Source of the DNA: Davidsoniella eucalypti
Lineage: Eukaryota > Ascomycota > Sordariomycetes > Microascales > Ceratocystidaceae
DNA length: 64,000 nucleotides
Direction of reading: 5' to 3'
Assembly: GCA_004009845.1 (NCBI GenBank)
Contig: RMBW01000042.1
Coordinates: 372,001 to 436,000, forward strand
Shown piece by piece: positions 11,991 to 23,624 of the stretch. Positions within the stretch are counted from its first letter, which is position 1, and every line of letters starts with the position of its first letter. A model generated the notes under the pieces. It ran no database searches and was not told the origin of the DNA. It saw only the letters and a program-made list of their open reading frames with translations. The position numbers and the translations under genes are program-made.

Positions 11991-12743
11991 AAACAGTGGT
12001 TTTCTTTGTTTCAACTGCTGGATCCCCTCATTGATAGTTTTACGTATATGTCTTAATGGTAAACATGCCTCGATTATGGTATGAGCTACAACCACGTGAA
12101 TTTCCATTTGCAACTGCAATACAAGCGAAGTGTTCCCAAACGAGTCGCCGACGTTACGCAAGTATAGGATCTATGCATCGCCTCGATTTATGGTGATAAG
12201 TAACAGCCTTGAAGGAAGGTCGGGGAGGGGAAACTACGTGTCTGTTGGCTTAGCAAAGGGACTAAGTACACCATCCGGAGTTTTGTAGAGTTCCGTAACT
12301 AGCTCGGGGCTTTTTAATCACAGATGACACCGTACAGTTCACCGCCAGCACGACAGAGACACGTTACGAGATATTTCAAGATGGCGAACACTGGCCACTA
12401 TTCCGGACTAGGCAATATGAGGTGCATGTTGCATACATGGCATTTGTGACAAAGTAAGCAAGGAAACGCCGGCGGGCTTAACGCAGTTCAAGGACAAGGC
12501 AATATCAAATTTCTAAACCTCCATCCCAATCGCCGACCCAAATAGACCAGGGCGAATAAAGCTATGGGCCGCTATTCCGCGGAACTGCGTTAGTCTTAGC
12601 TACATGTAGATAAGGTGTAAAAAGAGAAACTGGGGCTTTGACACCAGAAACAAGACTAGATAGAGACGGCGCCCTTTTAGCATGCCGGTAGCCGCAGCAA
12701 GACCCATGCACATCTTATTTGCACTTGGCCCGATTTACAACAT

Positions 12744-12809
12744 GTATAACATCTTCATAGCTCCATAAGATTGATGAGTTAAGATTAGAAAAGATATATA
12801 TAAAAACGT
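12744..12809. repeat. Short dispersed repeat, copy A (tandem pair)
   Basis: Begins GTATAACATCTTCATAGCT and runs 66 bp to the start of copy B. Relative to copies B and C it lacks 8 nt (around TATAGCTG) in the core, but the rest aligns (CATAAGATTGATGAGTTAAGATT against CATAATATTAATGAGTTAATATT). The 3' part is A-rich (GATATATATAAAAA). The short sequence CATGTAT before it resembles CGTGTAT before copy B. Confidence 0.6.
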
Positions 12810-12880
12810 GTATAACATCTTCATAGCTCTATAGCTGCATAATATTAATGAGTTAATATTACAAATATATATATACACGT
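12810..12880. repeat. Short dispersed repeat, copy B (tandem pair)
   Basis: Starts GTATAACATCTTCATAGCT at 12810. Its 42-bp core from 12814 matches copy C at 33698 in 39 positions by my alignment, and the tail is (AT)-rich, ending TATATACACGT. Copies A and B sit head to tail, so the pair could come from a tandem duplication or two nearby insertions. Confidence 0.6.
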
Positions 12881-14953
12881 ATGACCAGCCTTCCTTGGTA
12901 TTTGGGGTGATGCGATGTCGACAAACAATTTACAAGACCCAGAGCGTTTCTCTCTGCGAGAGATGTAGGCCAAGACAGCATACAATCAAGCGCCTCTCTC
13001 CCACCCCCAGATTATTGATACTGCTGTTACTCTATGGCTCGAACATTGCCTAGACAAAGGAGAGAAGAGGATGGTTAGAACACGACCGATGCGAATTATC
13101 ACAGCGCCTTCACGCGCTAGTGTCACAAGCTCGGGCTAAAGACCGTGATAAAAGCCGTGATGCAAATCCAAAGAAGAACCGGCACAACTGCAAATGACGG
13201 CGACTCGGCATGGGGTAGAGTGTATATTGTGTTTCCCAATTGATACAGCCATTGCAGTTGCTTGCTGCGATTTTCTCCGTTCCTTCTTTAGGCGTACCTT
13301 CCCAGCCCACGGCATATGTAGTTGTATTTCTGGGGATATGGCTTGCCCCTTCCCTTTCCTCGAGTCTGCTTCTATTTTTGTCTCAAGATGGGACAACAAT
13401 GTACGACCTGAGCGAAAATAGCTAGCAAATTCATCTTCAGTTGGCCAATGGCGCGGAAACTACATGTACTTGTTCTAGTTAGCTATGACGCTAAGGGTCT
13501 AGTTAAGAAAGGTTAGCAAGTCTAAGCCTGTGACTTTACCGGAGACGGACTCGGGGGTCTTCTTCATTATTTCTTCGGCAAGTGGAAACAATTCAGTGTT
13601 GATAGATTTTAGAGAAGATGGCATGTACTGACTGACTATATTCTAACAGTATTATATCCCGAGGTTTCTGAGACGATCCAATCGTGTGTCAGGCATGCTG
13701 GGATGTTTTAGCTCTAGAAAAAGCTTACAATATAGACTATCATCGAGGGAGAAAATTAAGCCGATCTACATGCCTGGTACCATGCGACCCAGGACATGTC
13801 ATCTCTGTTGCTGTGGCATGAAGATATCACATCTCACATCATGATAGGCGCGAGGCTATACATAACATGCGCAGTCGAGAGCCACTAGCCAAGCTGCGGC
13901 TTCGTGATACTGGCTATTCTGCCTTGCTGTAGGCTTCTCCTTGCGACCAGATGTAACCCGCTAACTAGTATTTATTGTTCTATGCTTGATCCTGCAGCAT
14001 CCTAACCAAGCAATACATGAGAGCCGACTTGATGGTTCTTCTGCATCACCAAATACATCCAAAGATCACATATCAACCCCTGACCTTCGAGCTCAGGGTC
14101 TGTGTCCATCTCGTTTCTCCCTGCCCACCTTTTATGCTTTCGAATAACTAAAGTAGCAAGTGCGGGTAGGGGAGGAAGAGAAAAAGAGAAAAAAAAAAGA
14201 GCCACTAGTCTGTCTTGGGCGAATATCGGCCTAGCGATCTGCTTTACTAGCTTATTAGAGTCGCAACAATAGGCTCTTGACGCCTAGACCCTATGATTTT
14301 TCCTCGTTCCTTTTTGGAATCGTGAGCATCCGTCTTTGTCTCAGAGTAGGCGTGCAGTTCATCTATCCTGTCAATGTCCATTTTGACCGGCAAGTCTTGT
14401 TTCCAACTAGGTTTTGTCTTGTGTTTGTTGTTTTCTTTACCCGCGACCTGCCCGGCTGCGCATAGTGCTAGCACATGTAAATATAGAAGCTCTGTGGGAT
14501 TAAAGTTTCCTCTATTAAAGTCTGTTTCCTTTGTTTGCTCACGGTCCAGACGAGGGCACGTTGATATAAGCCGGAGTGGTTCCTGATCTCTACACTGTTT
14601 TTTCTTTTCTTTCTCTCCTCTTCATCATAGTGCTAATAAACAAACAAGCATCGAGAAAAACGTCTTGTCTCCCTGTCTGGGATTTTCACTTTCTCGTGTT
14701 CGCTTCTTGGTCAACAACTTACTCCTTCTGGGTCTTCTACCTCCATTCATTCTCCTGGACCTTTATTTTCCTTTTCTTTCTTTCTCATTCTGCTTTTTTA
14801 GTCTCTTCCGCTTCTTAGTTCTAGTTCCTCTTTTCCCCTAGACAAGCTACAGACTCCGACTGCGGCTTGGCTGAGAAAAGAACCCGAGATAAAAGAAAAG
14901 AAAAACGTAAAGCGCAATAACACCCTCAGATAGCTCCAACGCCACTTCAACGC

Positions 14954-15082
14954 ATGCCGTTAAGTCTACGCCCCCAAGGGCCACCTATCTTTCTTTTCTT
15001 AGGCCTGCCTTGCTCTTATTACCTAGTGGCTGCCCGTCAGAGAAAGAGAGAAAGCAGCATCTCGCGTCCTCTGTTAATATAG
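14954..15082 (+). other. Upstream ORF in the presumed UPC2-like leader
   Basis: An ATG-started frame of 42 codons ending in TAG at 15080-15082, lying 91 bp before the start codon at 15174. It follows the CT-rich block that probably marks transcription starts, so it would be in the mRNA leader and could limit translation of the downstream regulator. The peptide resembles nothing I know. Confidence 0.35.
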
Positions 15083-15173
15083 CTGGCTACTACTACCCAA
15101 TCCACCCCTAGTATTCCTTCTTTTTTTGTTTTACTTTTTTTTAATCTATATTTTTTGCCCTCTTATACCAGAT

Positions 15174-17442
15174 ATGACCTCTCTCCACCACCGCTATCCT
15201 CTATACACATCATTACCCGGCAACATGGACCCCAATATGAACAATATGCACAACATGACCTCTAACATGGACTTAAACTCCATTCTGTTCCCTGACGCTG
15301 GCTACACCTTTGCTTCATCAAGTCACGGCGATCACAGCGGAGGTCTGGATCTGGAAGACACTTCTGGATGCTCTGTCGAAGACGGCTCACAAAGCCCTCC
15401 CGACATCTCTTCGACGGCCGGCAGCACTAGCGGTCGTCGAGACATACCACTGCTACGCATGAAGAAAGAACGCCGCGGCCACACAAAGTCCCGGCGAGGC
15501 TGCTTCAACTGCAAACGACGACGCATCAAGGTTCGTACCACCACTTTACTTTCGGCACCCATCCAGACGACCTAGCCCAGCTTCCCTTCCTTGCCCTTTC
15601 TAGTCTCACGAATGCACATACACACTTACACCTTACACCTACATAATGCGGCAGCCGTGTGTCTCTTGTCTGCGAACGGTGTCTGCCAAAGTTGTCAAAT
15701 TCCCAGCACTCTGGACCTCGTATTGACGAGAGATCCAAGTCTTGAAGTCTTAGCCAGCCAAGCAAAACAGCAAAAACAGCTCCCGATACTGGTGGTCAAA
15801 AACGCCCGTGGCCAAATTACTGGCTGTTCAGGCACGAGCTCGTTGTGACAGCGCCGTTGTGCGTGCTGTATATCAACAAAGTTTTGTTTCTGCTGCCTGT
15901 CTACCTGCCAACAGTGGTTCTAACGCCGCATTGTTGCATCAAACAATCTTCATGCCCTTCCCATCCTACCCGCCCTCCCTCACCTCTTCTTCTGCCTCGG
16001 AATCTCAGCTCGTCTCGCCCCTCAAAATATGATCGTGACAATATCTAACTCTTTGCCTGTGTCACTCTCTTCGCTGTGATGTATAGTGCCAAGAAACGCG
16101 CCCATCATGTGGACATTGCGTCAAGACCGGCCTAACTTGCGAGTATCCTCACGTGCCGCAAGTTACGCATCAGCCTCACAACCGCATCCCGCTATTTAGC
16201 TTGCTGGACATGCGCTTTTTCCAGCACTTTCTAACCAACTGCTCGCTTGCCTACGCCCATTCTGGGTCTCGGGTTTGGAGCCACCAGGTGCCGTACCTGT
16301 CGCATACCGTGAGTAGTCCTCCTCCCCAAGTATCCATCATGTACTGCCTATCTGCTTGCCTGCCTGCATGCCTTGTTGCGGAGAGCGAGTTGCCTAACCT
16401 GCTATAGCACGAATATCTCATGCATGCCATCCTGGGCCTTGCCGCCTCTGATCTGGTTAGCAGCGACCCAAGTCTAGCGCCCATTGCACTGTCGCACCGC
16501 TATAAAGCAGTACAGGCACTGAAGCGACGCCTCAACGACATCAAGCGTGTGTCCGGGTCGATCGAAGAGACCAATGCGCTGATTGCGACGTGCTACGCTT
16601 TGACGTACCAGAGCGTGCTTCTTGACGACGGCATGGCCGAGTTTATGACTTTTGTGCGAGGCATTCTGATCGTCGGTATGCACATGTGGATGAAGGGTCT
16701 GTCGCCCATTTTCGCTTCGCTTCAGACTGCAGACGACTCGGCATGCAAGCCCGGCCCGTCTGCTGCGGCAGCTTCAGTATCGTCGTCACCGGGAAATAAC
16801 AGCCATCATCATCATCACCACCAGCAACAGCAACAGCAACCATCTTCGTCGTCTTCGTCACTCCTGCAGCATCCGCAGCTGCTACCGCCACTTCCGCGGC
16901 CGTGGATCGACATGGCAAGCACGGCCGTCACCAACCTGCGCGCCTTGTGCAACGATCCGTTAGAGCTAGAGTACCACAATATGCTATCGGAACTAGTGGC
17001 CTCGCTGTATGTGTCCTCGGGCACCGCCTACCGCGCTATGCGCACACACTATCGCTGGTGGATGACGTTGCCACACGGCCAGTTCCGGCGTGTTATCGAC
17101 CCGAACAACCAAACCATGGTTTTGCTGGCTACGCACTGGATCGCGCTCAAGCAGATGCTGGCCACCGCTACTGATGCCCGGCGTCAACAACACCAGCTTC
17201 GGCACCAGCAGCCCACTCACCGGACCGGCCCCGATTCTCACAGCCTCCCCGCCGGTGGTCCCGGAGGGCCCGTAAGTCTGGTTGGCAGCAGTTCCGGCGT
17301 GCCGCTCGAGTTTGGCGTTGGCAGGTGGCTCAAGTACATGAACCGGCTGGTCAACTACCCGCACCAGTTTTACAACACATGGCCGGCTTGGGTCGAGGAG
17401 CAGCTTGCCCACAACCCAAACTTCTTTGGCGGGCCGTTATGA
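15174..17442 (+). CDS. Zn2Cys6 transcription factor, UPC2/sterol-uptake-control-like
   Basis: Join 15174..15530, 16087..16308, 16408..17442; 537 aa. The zinc cluster is split by intron 1 between RRRIK and the third Cys: C110-x2-C113-x6-C120-x6-C127-x2-C130-x6-C137 (GCFNCKRRRIK | CQETRPSCGHCVKTGLTCEY), followed by a C-terminal helical regulatory region starting HEYLMHAILGLAASDL, as in UPC2/ECM22-type fungal regulators of sterol uptake and related proteins. The N-terminus is Met/Asn/Ser-rich. A His6-Gln6-Ser run lies near residues 325-345. Intron 1 is 556 nt with an unusual GTTCGT donor and a CTAAC branch site near its 3' end; intron 2 is 99 nt. The ATG at 15174 is the first in frame after a T-rich leader. 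DNA-binding class is certain; a sterol role is a family-level guess. Confidence 0.88.
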
Positions 17443-20012
17443 CTGGCCATGGCATCCTCGTCTGCTGGTGTGACGCTTCCGTTGGTACGTTACGGGGATG
17501 CAGATGTGCAAAATCTACTGACGCGCGAATGGACCTGGTGGGCTTGAACGTCTTCAAGCTCAGAGGCGTCTAATCTTGCTAGTTCCATCCATTGATGGAG
17601 AGCAATAGACTTACATTTCACTCCTTGTCCACTTAGCCAATAGCATATTGCTCCCTTGAAACTACCGTCCAGTCAAGTCATGCATGGCTGCCGAGGTCAA
17701 TAACAGGGCTTAGTTTCAGGCTCATTTTGTGGTTGTATGGATTCCTCCTAGAGTCTATTTTCTGACCTCCCACTGTATTCATCTCTTCTTCACTTTTTTT
17801 TTCTGGCTTTGTTGTTTGTTTATTCTCCCCCTGGCTAGTGCGACGGCAACTCTAGTCGAGGGCTATAAGGGCTGTTGTAGTCCAAAGCCCTCTTTCTTTC
17901 CTCAGATTAGCTGGTTATACTAGCAATCAACAACAGCCGCCGTTCAAGCCAAGGGAACTGGGTAACGACCATTTCCAATACGATATACGGCATTACACTG
18001 ACCCCCTTAGCCTGTTTGTCGATGTGTCTGAGAAGCGCTGATGGACAGTCTTTCTCGCTGGATGAGTCCTCGGGCCTATCTATTCCAGTGTATATATATC
18101 TAGCACACAGAAAAAATCAGGCAATTCTGGCCCGTGCTTAGTGGCGTGCTTGTCAAGCAGCAAGATGCCTATCATCTTTGCCTCTTCATGCCAACGATAG
18201 CGGTTCTTAAAGAGAATCTCTGGACAAGCTCTCCTAGTTCCTACCCTTATTTTCTCTCTTTTTTTCTATCATTATATACGCCAGAATACACTACCGAACT
18301 AGCTGCGGTCCGGAGACTAACATAAGCCAGCATGCCTGAGGAACACGACCAAGCCGACTTCAAAGGCATTCATCGCCCGAGTCCAAAATGCTACCTATGC
18401 AAAGCAGTGGCATATCCAGCAATTCTACACCGACCATACAGTCAGCAAGTCAAGGCGAGAAAATCTGGAGTCAGTCTCTTCTAGAAAGGGGTAAAACAGA
18501 ACCAACCATGTGCCGGCATCGGAACAAGAACAGACAGACAGCATGAAGCAAGGCTGTGTAAGGGTTAGCTTGTCAGACAGGCCATCACATTTGCCGAACA
18601 ATTAAACATACAGATAGCAAAAAAAATATCACTCTGCTTTGTCACTCCGCTTTGATGACTTTATCGATGCTTCTTTTCTTCCCGTGTCAAAGTGCTGGTG
18701 TTTGCTTGATACAAGACCCGCTTTTCTATAAGACGTGCGATGTTATGATTGGCAGAAGCGTATTCGTCGTATATTTAACATTTTTTGAGTTTTTTTCCCT
18801 TGTCGCGCTCAACTGTTGAACTTGACTCTGCAAGAGAGAACAGGTGGGGATGTACGAGGCAGCTGACCGTGACAGCTGCGAACAGCTGGTGGAGACATCA
18901 GGGCGCCACCTCTGGTTTTCAGCCACACGGTAATCTGTGGCAAGATGTCAGCGCAACGTTCCTTGAAGCTTTTGTTACGCTGCAGTGACGACAAAAGACG
19001 GCTCCCAAAGCTTGTTTTGCTGTTCATTAATCGAGAGAGACCTCGTCAAGGTTTCCTAATTGGGCAGAAAAGCCGGAAGAAGAAGAAAACGGAAAACACA
19101 GACGGCGGCATGTTGATGATTTTGTATTTATCAGGGCTAATGTCGCAGTATCAGGCTTTTTTTTCTTCTCTTTTCGATAGTTCGTCAATGCTTAGCCAGG
19201 CATCCAAATTCCAAAGCTCATATTGAAGCCTATATCTTCGACTGAGATTTCACCTCGTACAGTAAACGAGGAAGATGGGTTCCTAGAACGCCTTGGCCCT
19301 GTTTATACCAAACCAAATGACAGGGAGAGTTCCAATATTAGCTGTACTAGGATGAGCTTTTCCATATGTTTCTGCCCTTGTGGCATATCTCGCCCCCCCG
19401 ATGATAACTTTACTGCCAATATAATTGGCTTGGTTGAACCTGACTAGCAGGTGCCAATTCTGCTGCCTGCGCTCCGAGCTTCCTGTAGATGCGTCCGACC
19501 TGTCAATATGCTGGTAGTCAAAACATATGTTCATGCTGAGAAACATCACTAAGCGAGCAAGGGGTATAGAGGCAACGGGCAGTCTTTTGGGTCTGGCTAG
19601 TAAAGAAAGGCCTAAGACACCAGAAATCCGTATAGGAACGAACTGGACGCAGCGAGGACGGGCGACAAGTCGACGATGGTCAACCTGTAAATAATATAAA
19701 GGCCCAAGTCTATCCATCTCCTTTTATCATATGTAGTTCGTCTCATTACAGAAACTCACTTGAAAGAGGAGCAGTTGTCTTCTAGTCTTCTAGTGCTTGC
19801 CTGATTCAGATATCCGATTCACATCTCCGTCGTCGTGATCACGCTAGCGCTATCAAGATTCGCCCAGAATCTTTGCCGTGGCAACTTACACGGTTATATT
19901 CCGTTGGTTGATTGGACACTTGGTATAAAGACCCGCCGCCCAATCCCAAGAACCAGACATTGTCTCGCCATCTCTTTTCTTTCCTTCTCGTGCTTTCTTG
20001 AACCTGCCAAGT
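17443..20012. other. Intergenic region between the UPC2-like gene and the unknown-function gene
   Basis: 2.6 kb without a supported gene. Pyrimidine-rich tracts lie at about 17755-17830 and 18235-18290. A 144-codon minus-strand frame (19283-19717) starts with ATG but has no recognisable domain or intron context and is not called. The last 100 bp carry a TATA-like box and CCAAT for the gene at 20013. Confidence 0.45.
19924..19944 (+). promoter_or_regulatory. TATA-like box and CCAAT upstream of the 20013 gene
   Basis: TATAAAG at 19924-19930, 89 bp before the ATG at 20013, is followed by CCAAT at 19940-19944. The distance from TATA to ATG fits a short leader. CCAAT downstream of TATA is an unusual order and may be chance. 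Confidence 0.4.
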
Positions 20013-21218
20013 ATGTTCGGCACCGACCAACACCGTGCTTCTAGAAGTACGGCCTCGCTAGCCCTACGTCACGGCTCTACAGGCCTAGACACTCCGTCTG
20101 CGTCTATTCCACGCTATACCGCAGATCTTCCTCATGTAGCTATCAGCGACAACTCCGACTCGTCGTCCCTGCGTTCCCTATCACCGCCATCGTCGCCCAA
20201 GCATGCCGAAAGCCCTGTCTGGCCCTACGAAAACTCCTCCATCACCCCATCGTTCCGGTCTACGCAGAAGTTCCAGATCCAAGCGGCCGGAAAAGCCCTC
20301 TGGGACTTTCCGACGCCGGGTGCTACCGATCCGATCCCCGTATTCAACGTCTCGGATGGCCGGTCCGTGAATCCGGGTGACATGCCTCTGTATATCTCGG
20401 CCCGTAGTGCGGCACGCACACGCACAAACTTCCTAGTCCGTGTCGGGGACGGCGGTCAAACTGTCGAAGTAGCGCGTACTATTTATACGTTTGCGCTGGC
20501 ACGGACGCCGAAGATCGAGATCTTCGATGTCTTGGGCCCCACGACCGGGAGCGTACCTACGCCATCACGCGAACCATCCTCGACAGCATCGTCGACACTG
20601 CCGTCGCCGGGCGACATAGATGCCGCCGTCCAGGCATATGCCGCCATCTCCAAAACCATTGCAGGCGGAAAAGCGGTAGAAAGCGACGTCCCGGAGGCGC
20701 CGGCTACTACACCTAGCTCATTACCTGTGGCGCACTCCATCCCCGTACAGACTAAGAAGCTTCTGCACCGCACAACAGTGATGCGCACGCACTTGGGGAC
20801 GTTCGAGTGGCGTTATGCTGGTAAAAAGGAACGTCGCCTTGCCTTTCCCAGCACGGCTTTTTCATCATCTGCCCCTAACAAGGAAAAAGAAGTCGGAAAT
20901 CACCACTCTCTTCTCCTCCTAGAGCGGGTGTCACGTGTTGTGGCTGCCGAGTCTGGCCGGGAAGTAGAGCTTAGAGCGCCCATCGCCAGCCTGGAACGAA
21001 GCGCAGAAACTCGCACGCCGGGAACTACAGGGTCTACTGCTGGTGGTGGTGGCCTTTTATCCGTAGACTTGAGTGAATGGCACGAAAGCAAGCGCGACAC
21101 GGAGGAAATGCGTGTCTTCATCATCACCAGCTGCTTGACTATGCTCAAGAAGGAGGTCGACAGACGCCGTTCTCACCAGATCATGGTGTTTTCAGGTGGT
21201 GCTGTTGTTGTACCATGA
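20013..21218 (+). CDS. Conserved-looking protein of unknown function
   Basis: Single exon of 401 aa from the ATG at 20013; earlier in-frame starts are not ATG. I do not recognise a named family. The first 65 residues are Ser/Thr/Pro-rich and probably disordered. From about residue 80 a compact region with alternating hydrophobic residues (FQIQAAGKALWDFPTPG ... PLYISARSAARTRTNFLVRV ... IYTFALA) looks like beta strands. After a Ser/Thr/Pro/Ala linker it resumes with TTVMRTHLGTFEWRYAGKKE and LLLLERVSRVVAAESGRE, and ends with a helix-like VFIITSCLTMLKKEVDRRR. This split-barrel look recalls tubby-C/LURP-type folds, but that is only a guess. No signal peptide or membrane segment is visible. Long codon-biased frame, TATA box and tight convergence with the next gene (158 bp) support a real gene. 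Confidence 0.8.
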   Translation: MFGTDQHRASRSTASLALRHGSTGLDTPSASIPRYTADLPHVAISDNSDSSSLRSLSPPSSPKHAESPVWPYENSSITPSFRSTQKFQIQAAGKALWDFPTPGATDPIPVFNVSDGRSVNPGDMPLYISARSAARTRTNFLVRVGDGGQTVEVARTIYTFALARTPKIEIFDVLGPTTGSVPTPSREPSSTASSTLPSPGDIDAAVQAYAAISKTIAGGKAVESDVPEAPATTPSSLPVAHSIPVQTKKLLHRTTVMRTHLGTFEWRYAGKKERRLAFPSTAFSSSAPNKEKEVGNHHSLLLLERVSRVVAAESGREVELRAPIASLERSAETRTPGTTGSTAGGGGLLSVDLSEWHESKRDTEEMRVFIITSCLTMLKKEVDRRRSHQIMVFSGGAVVVP

Positions 21219-21376
21219 AACAACCACATTCTCTACGAACTCACGATTTTCCCATGTCATTGCATACTGTAAATAAGCCTGTACTTTCGCCTCCAACTAC
21301 ATATAATATATAACATCGTATCCCATATAGCAAGTCCGTTTCTAGTATTCTCCGTAAATATGCCAATATATATATC

Positions 21377-23624
21377 TTACAGCAAAGCAACCTCTGTGCG
21401 ATCTTTACCAGCTAAAGCTTCCATATCGACTTCCCCCTCGGTAGTCTTAGCCTTGAGAAGGCGCTTCTTACTACAGCTAGCAAAGTATTTCTGCGTATTA
21501 GAACAGCCCTCTTTCTCGCCTACGAACGGATCATCCGAGCATGACATGCCCCAGACCTCGACAATCAAGACGACATAGACCAACGCCGTTGAAATCGCTA
21601 CCAGATGGAGAGACTCCAGTTTCTTTGCCAACGGAAGACAGAACAGAATTACTGCCACAGCCACACGCAGTGCCAACCGTCCTGTCTTTGGCATGCGCCG
21701 AGTAGCCAATAGCCGATGTGTATGCGCAGACGCTATAGCACCCAGAGCCAGCAAGGTGATCGCCAAGCCATGGCAGTAAAAGTACCGCACGCCGTTTGGC
21801 ACATGGTCCTCGCTACTTTCAGCATAGTTCTCACCGAGTAACTCGGGATCTTCATTAGGGCCATCATGGGCCAAGACCAAACTCGATAGTGCCGATGTAG
21901 CCGTGATATAGCCTAGCACGAACACGAGATGTGCCTGCTGCCACACAAACGTCGCTACAGCACTCCGCCGGATCGCGTGTACGTGGATATTGGCGCCGTC
22001 ACAGTCAAAGTACAGCCAGTTAAATGCGTACGCCTGAAGAAGTCCCAGCACTGCTTTACCCAAGAAAGCGGTAGGCCGCGGCGCCCATGATTGGAACATG
22101 ACGGCGACAACGGAGTATCCGAGGACCATACAGACAAAAGCGTTGGTCCGTTCGACCTTGTGTTCAATGTTCATGGCGGGGAAGAATTCGAAAAGACGAC
22201 CAGCAAAACGGCCTAAAGCGCCTGGTTGTGAGCTACGTGCCAAATGGAACAAAGCTACGATGGGTGCGGCTCCGAATAGATCGAGTACTATGGCAACCCA
22301 GATTAGGGCATAGCGTGCGGGCAGATCCACGTAAATGCTGCCAATCCATACGGCAGCTGGAACGGCAGTCACTAAAGCGTGGGCAATCATGGCCCAGCGG
22401 ATCAGTGGTAGCATGAAGGCTGTGAGCAGACAGTGGGCGGCAGTGAAGAGACGAGCTGCTAGATAAAATGACACGAGTAGCGTGTACGACGAATGTTCCT
22501 CGGATGTGGCGTAGATCATGTTGGACGTAAAGCTGTGTGTCTAAGTTTAGTATGGTGATTCTACGTTTCATGGGAGTTCATACGGAGTGATGTAACCTAC
22601 CCAAGTAGGCAGGCGAGTTCCCATAGCAACTCCAGACGCTGGAAGATGTCATCGTTTTCGAACCAGCTCATTATGAGCGCAATGTCACTCCAGATGCGCC
22701 AAGACATGATAAATGTGATGACGAAACGGTGCAACTCGAAGCCCGTGGGATCTTCAGTGAGATACTCTCCATTGGTGTGGATGATGCCGACTACATGTAA
22801 CGTCAGTAGAGCCCCATACTAGATCTTTTACTTGCAGTACAAACGGCGGACTTACCGTAGAACAGATCGAGAAACAGCTCGACGCTTCCAGGCACCGAGT
22901 GCTCACTAGCACGCCAAAGCAAGCCCTTGTGGAAATACTGTCTAATCACAGGCTTCTTGAACAGTTTTAGCGTGCCAATATCAGCCTTCCGATCGCCCCA
23001 GACACTAGACATCCGAGTATTCTCGCTCTCATCACCACTTATCCACCCATCACCGCCTCCATCCGCCAAGCTACCTCCCCTGATGCTACTCCCACCATCT
23101 AGTTCTCCCGCACTAGGCCCACCACCAAACGTGCGTAGTCTCGCATCGAAGCCAAACTTGCTGAAGTTATCGCCCAGCTTCGCCGCCGTCTCATCCTCTC
23201 TCGCCTGTAATCTCGCCAATTGGGCCTGTGCCGCCGTCAACGCACGGTGGTTTTCTTCCCACTCGTCCATGATGCGCGCATCGTCTCCCATAGCTTCGCG
23301 AAGCTGTGCTTTTCGCGTTGCATGATGATCGTGACATTCGCGTATGTAGCGTTGGTGTTCGTCGGAGCCGTGTAACACGATCTCTACGTGGGATGAGGCG
23401 GGCGCTGTTCCGCCTGGAGATGAGGCGGCGGCTAGTGCGGCGGCGGTTTGGTCGTGGTCGGCTTTGGCTGCCGCTACGGCTTCGGGGGTTCGTAGTGAGG
23501 AATACTTTTGTCGTAGGAAGTCCGCTTCGTCCGGAAGTGCGACTATCACTTTACGTCCGTCGGGATGGTAGAATTCAAACGGCTTGCGGCGTCGATGGCC
23601 TCCGGGACTGTGAGATCCAGTCAT
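21377..23624 (-). CDS. LtrA-like (low temperature requirement A) multi-pass membrane protein
   Basis: Complement of join 21377..22532, 22601..22790, 22856..23624; 704 aa, introns of 68 and 65 nt. The membrane part begins at GSVELFLDLFYG and continues through FVITFIMSWRIWSDIALI and LVSFYLAARL, the signature pattern of the LtrA family found in bacteria and fungi, followed by many hydrophobic helices. The N-terminal 240 residues are soluble: FEFYHPDGRKVIVALPDEAD, an Ala-rich stretch, a probable coiled coil (ALTAAQAQLARLQARED) and a Gly/Ser-rich linker. The C-terminus is Lys/Glu-rich and probably cytosolic. For the second intron the acceptor CACACAG at 22533-22535 is the one that keeps frame; a nearer CTTAG would not. 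Family function is unknown (the bacterial name comes from cold growth of Listeria), so no transport substrate is claimed. Confidence 0.88.

Larger units (their letters stand above)
11991..15173. other. Long intergenic region upstream of the UPC2-like gene
   Basis: 3.2 kb with no convincing protein gene. It contains a tandem pair of short AT-rich repeats (12744-12880), a purine-rich stretch near 14160-14200, a long CT-rich block (about 14590-14840), a 42-codon upstream ORF (14954-15082) and another T/C-rich tract directly before the start codon at 15174. The CT-rich blocks suggest that transcription starts within the last few hundred bases, giving a long leader. Confidence 0.5.

Noticed and set aside
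19283..19717. 144-codon minus-strand ATG frame upstream of the 20013 gene
   Set aside because: No recognisable domain, signal peptide or intron logic; length is within what chance gives in a 64-kb window.
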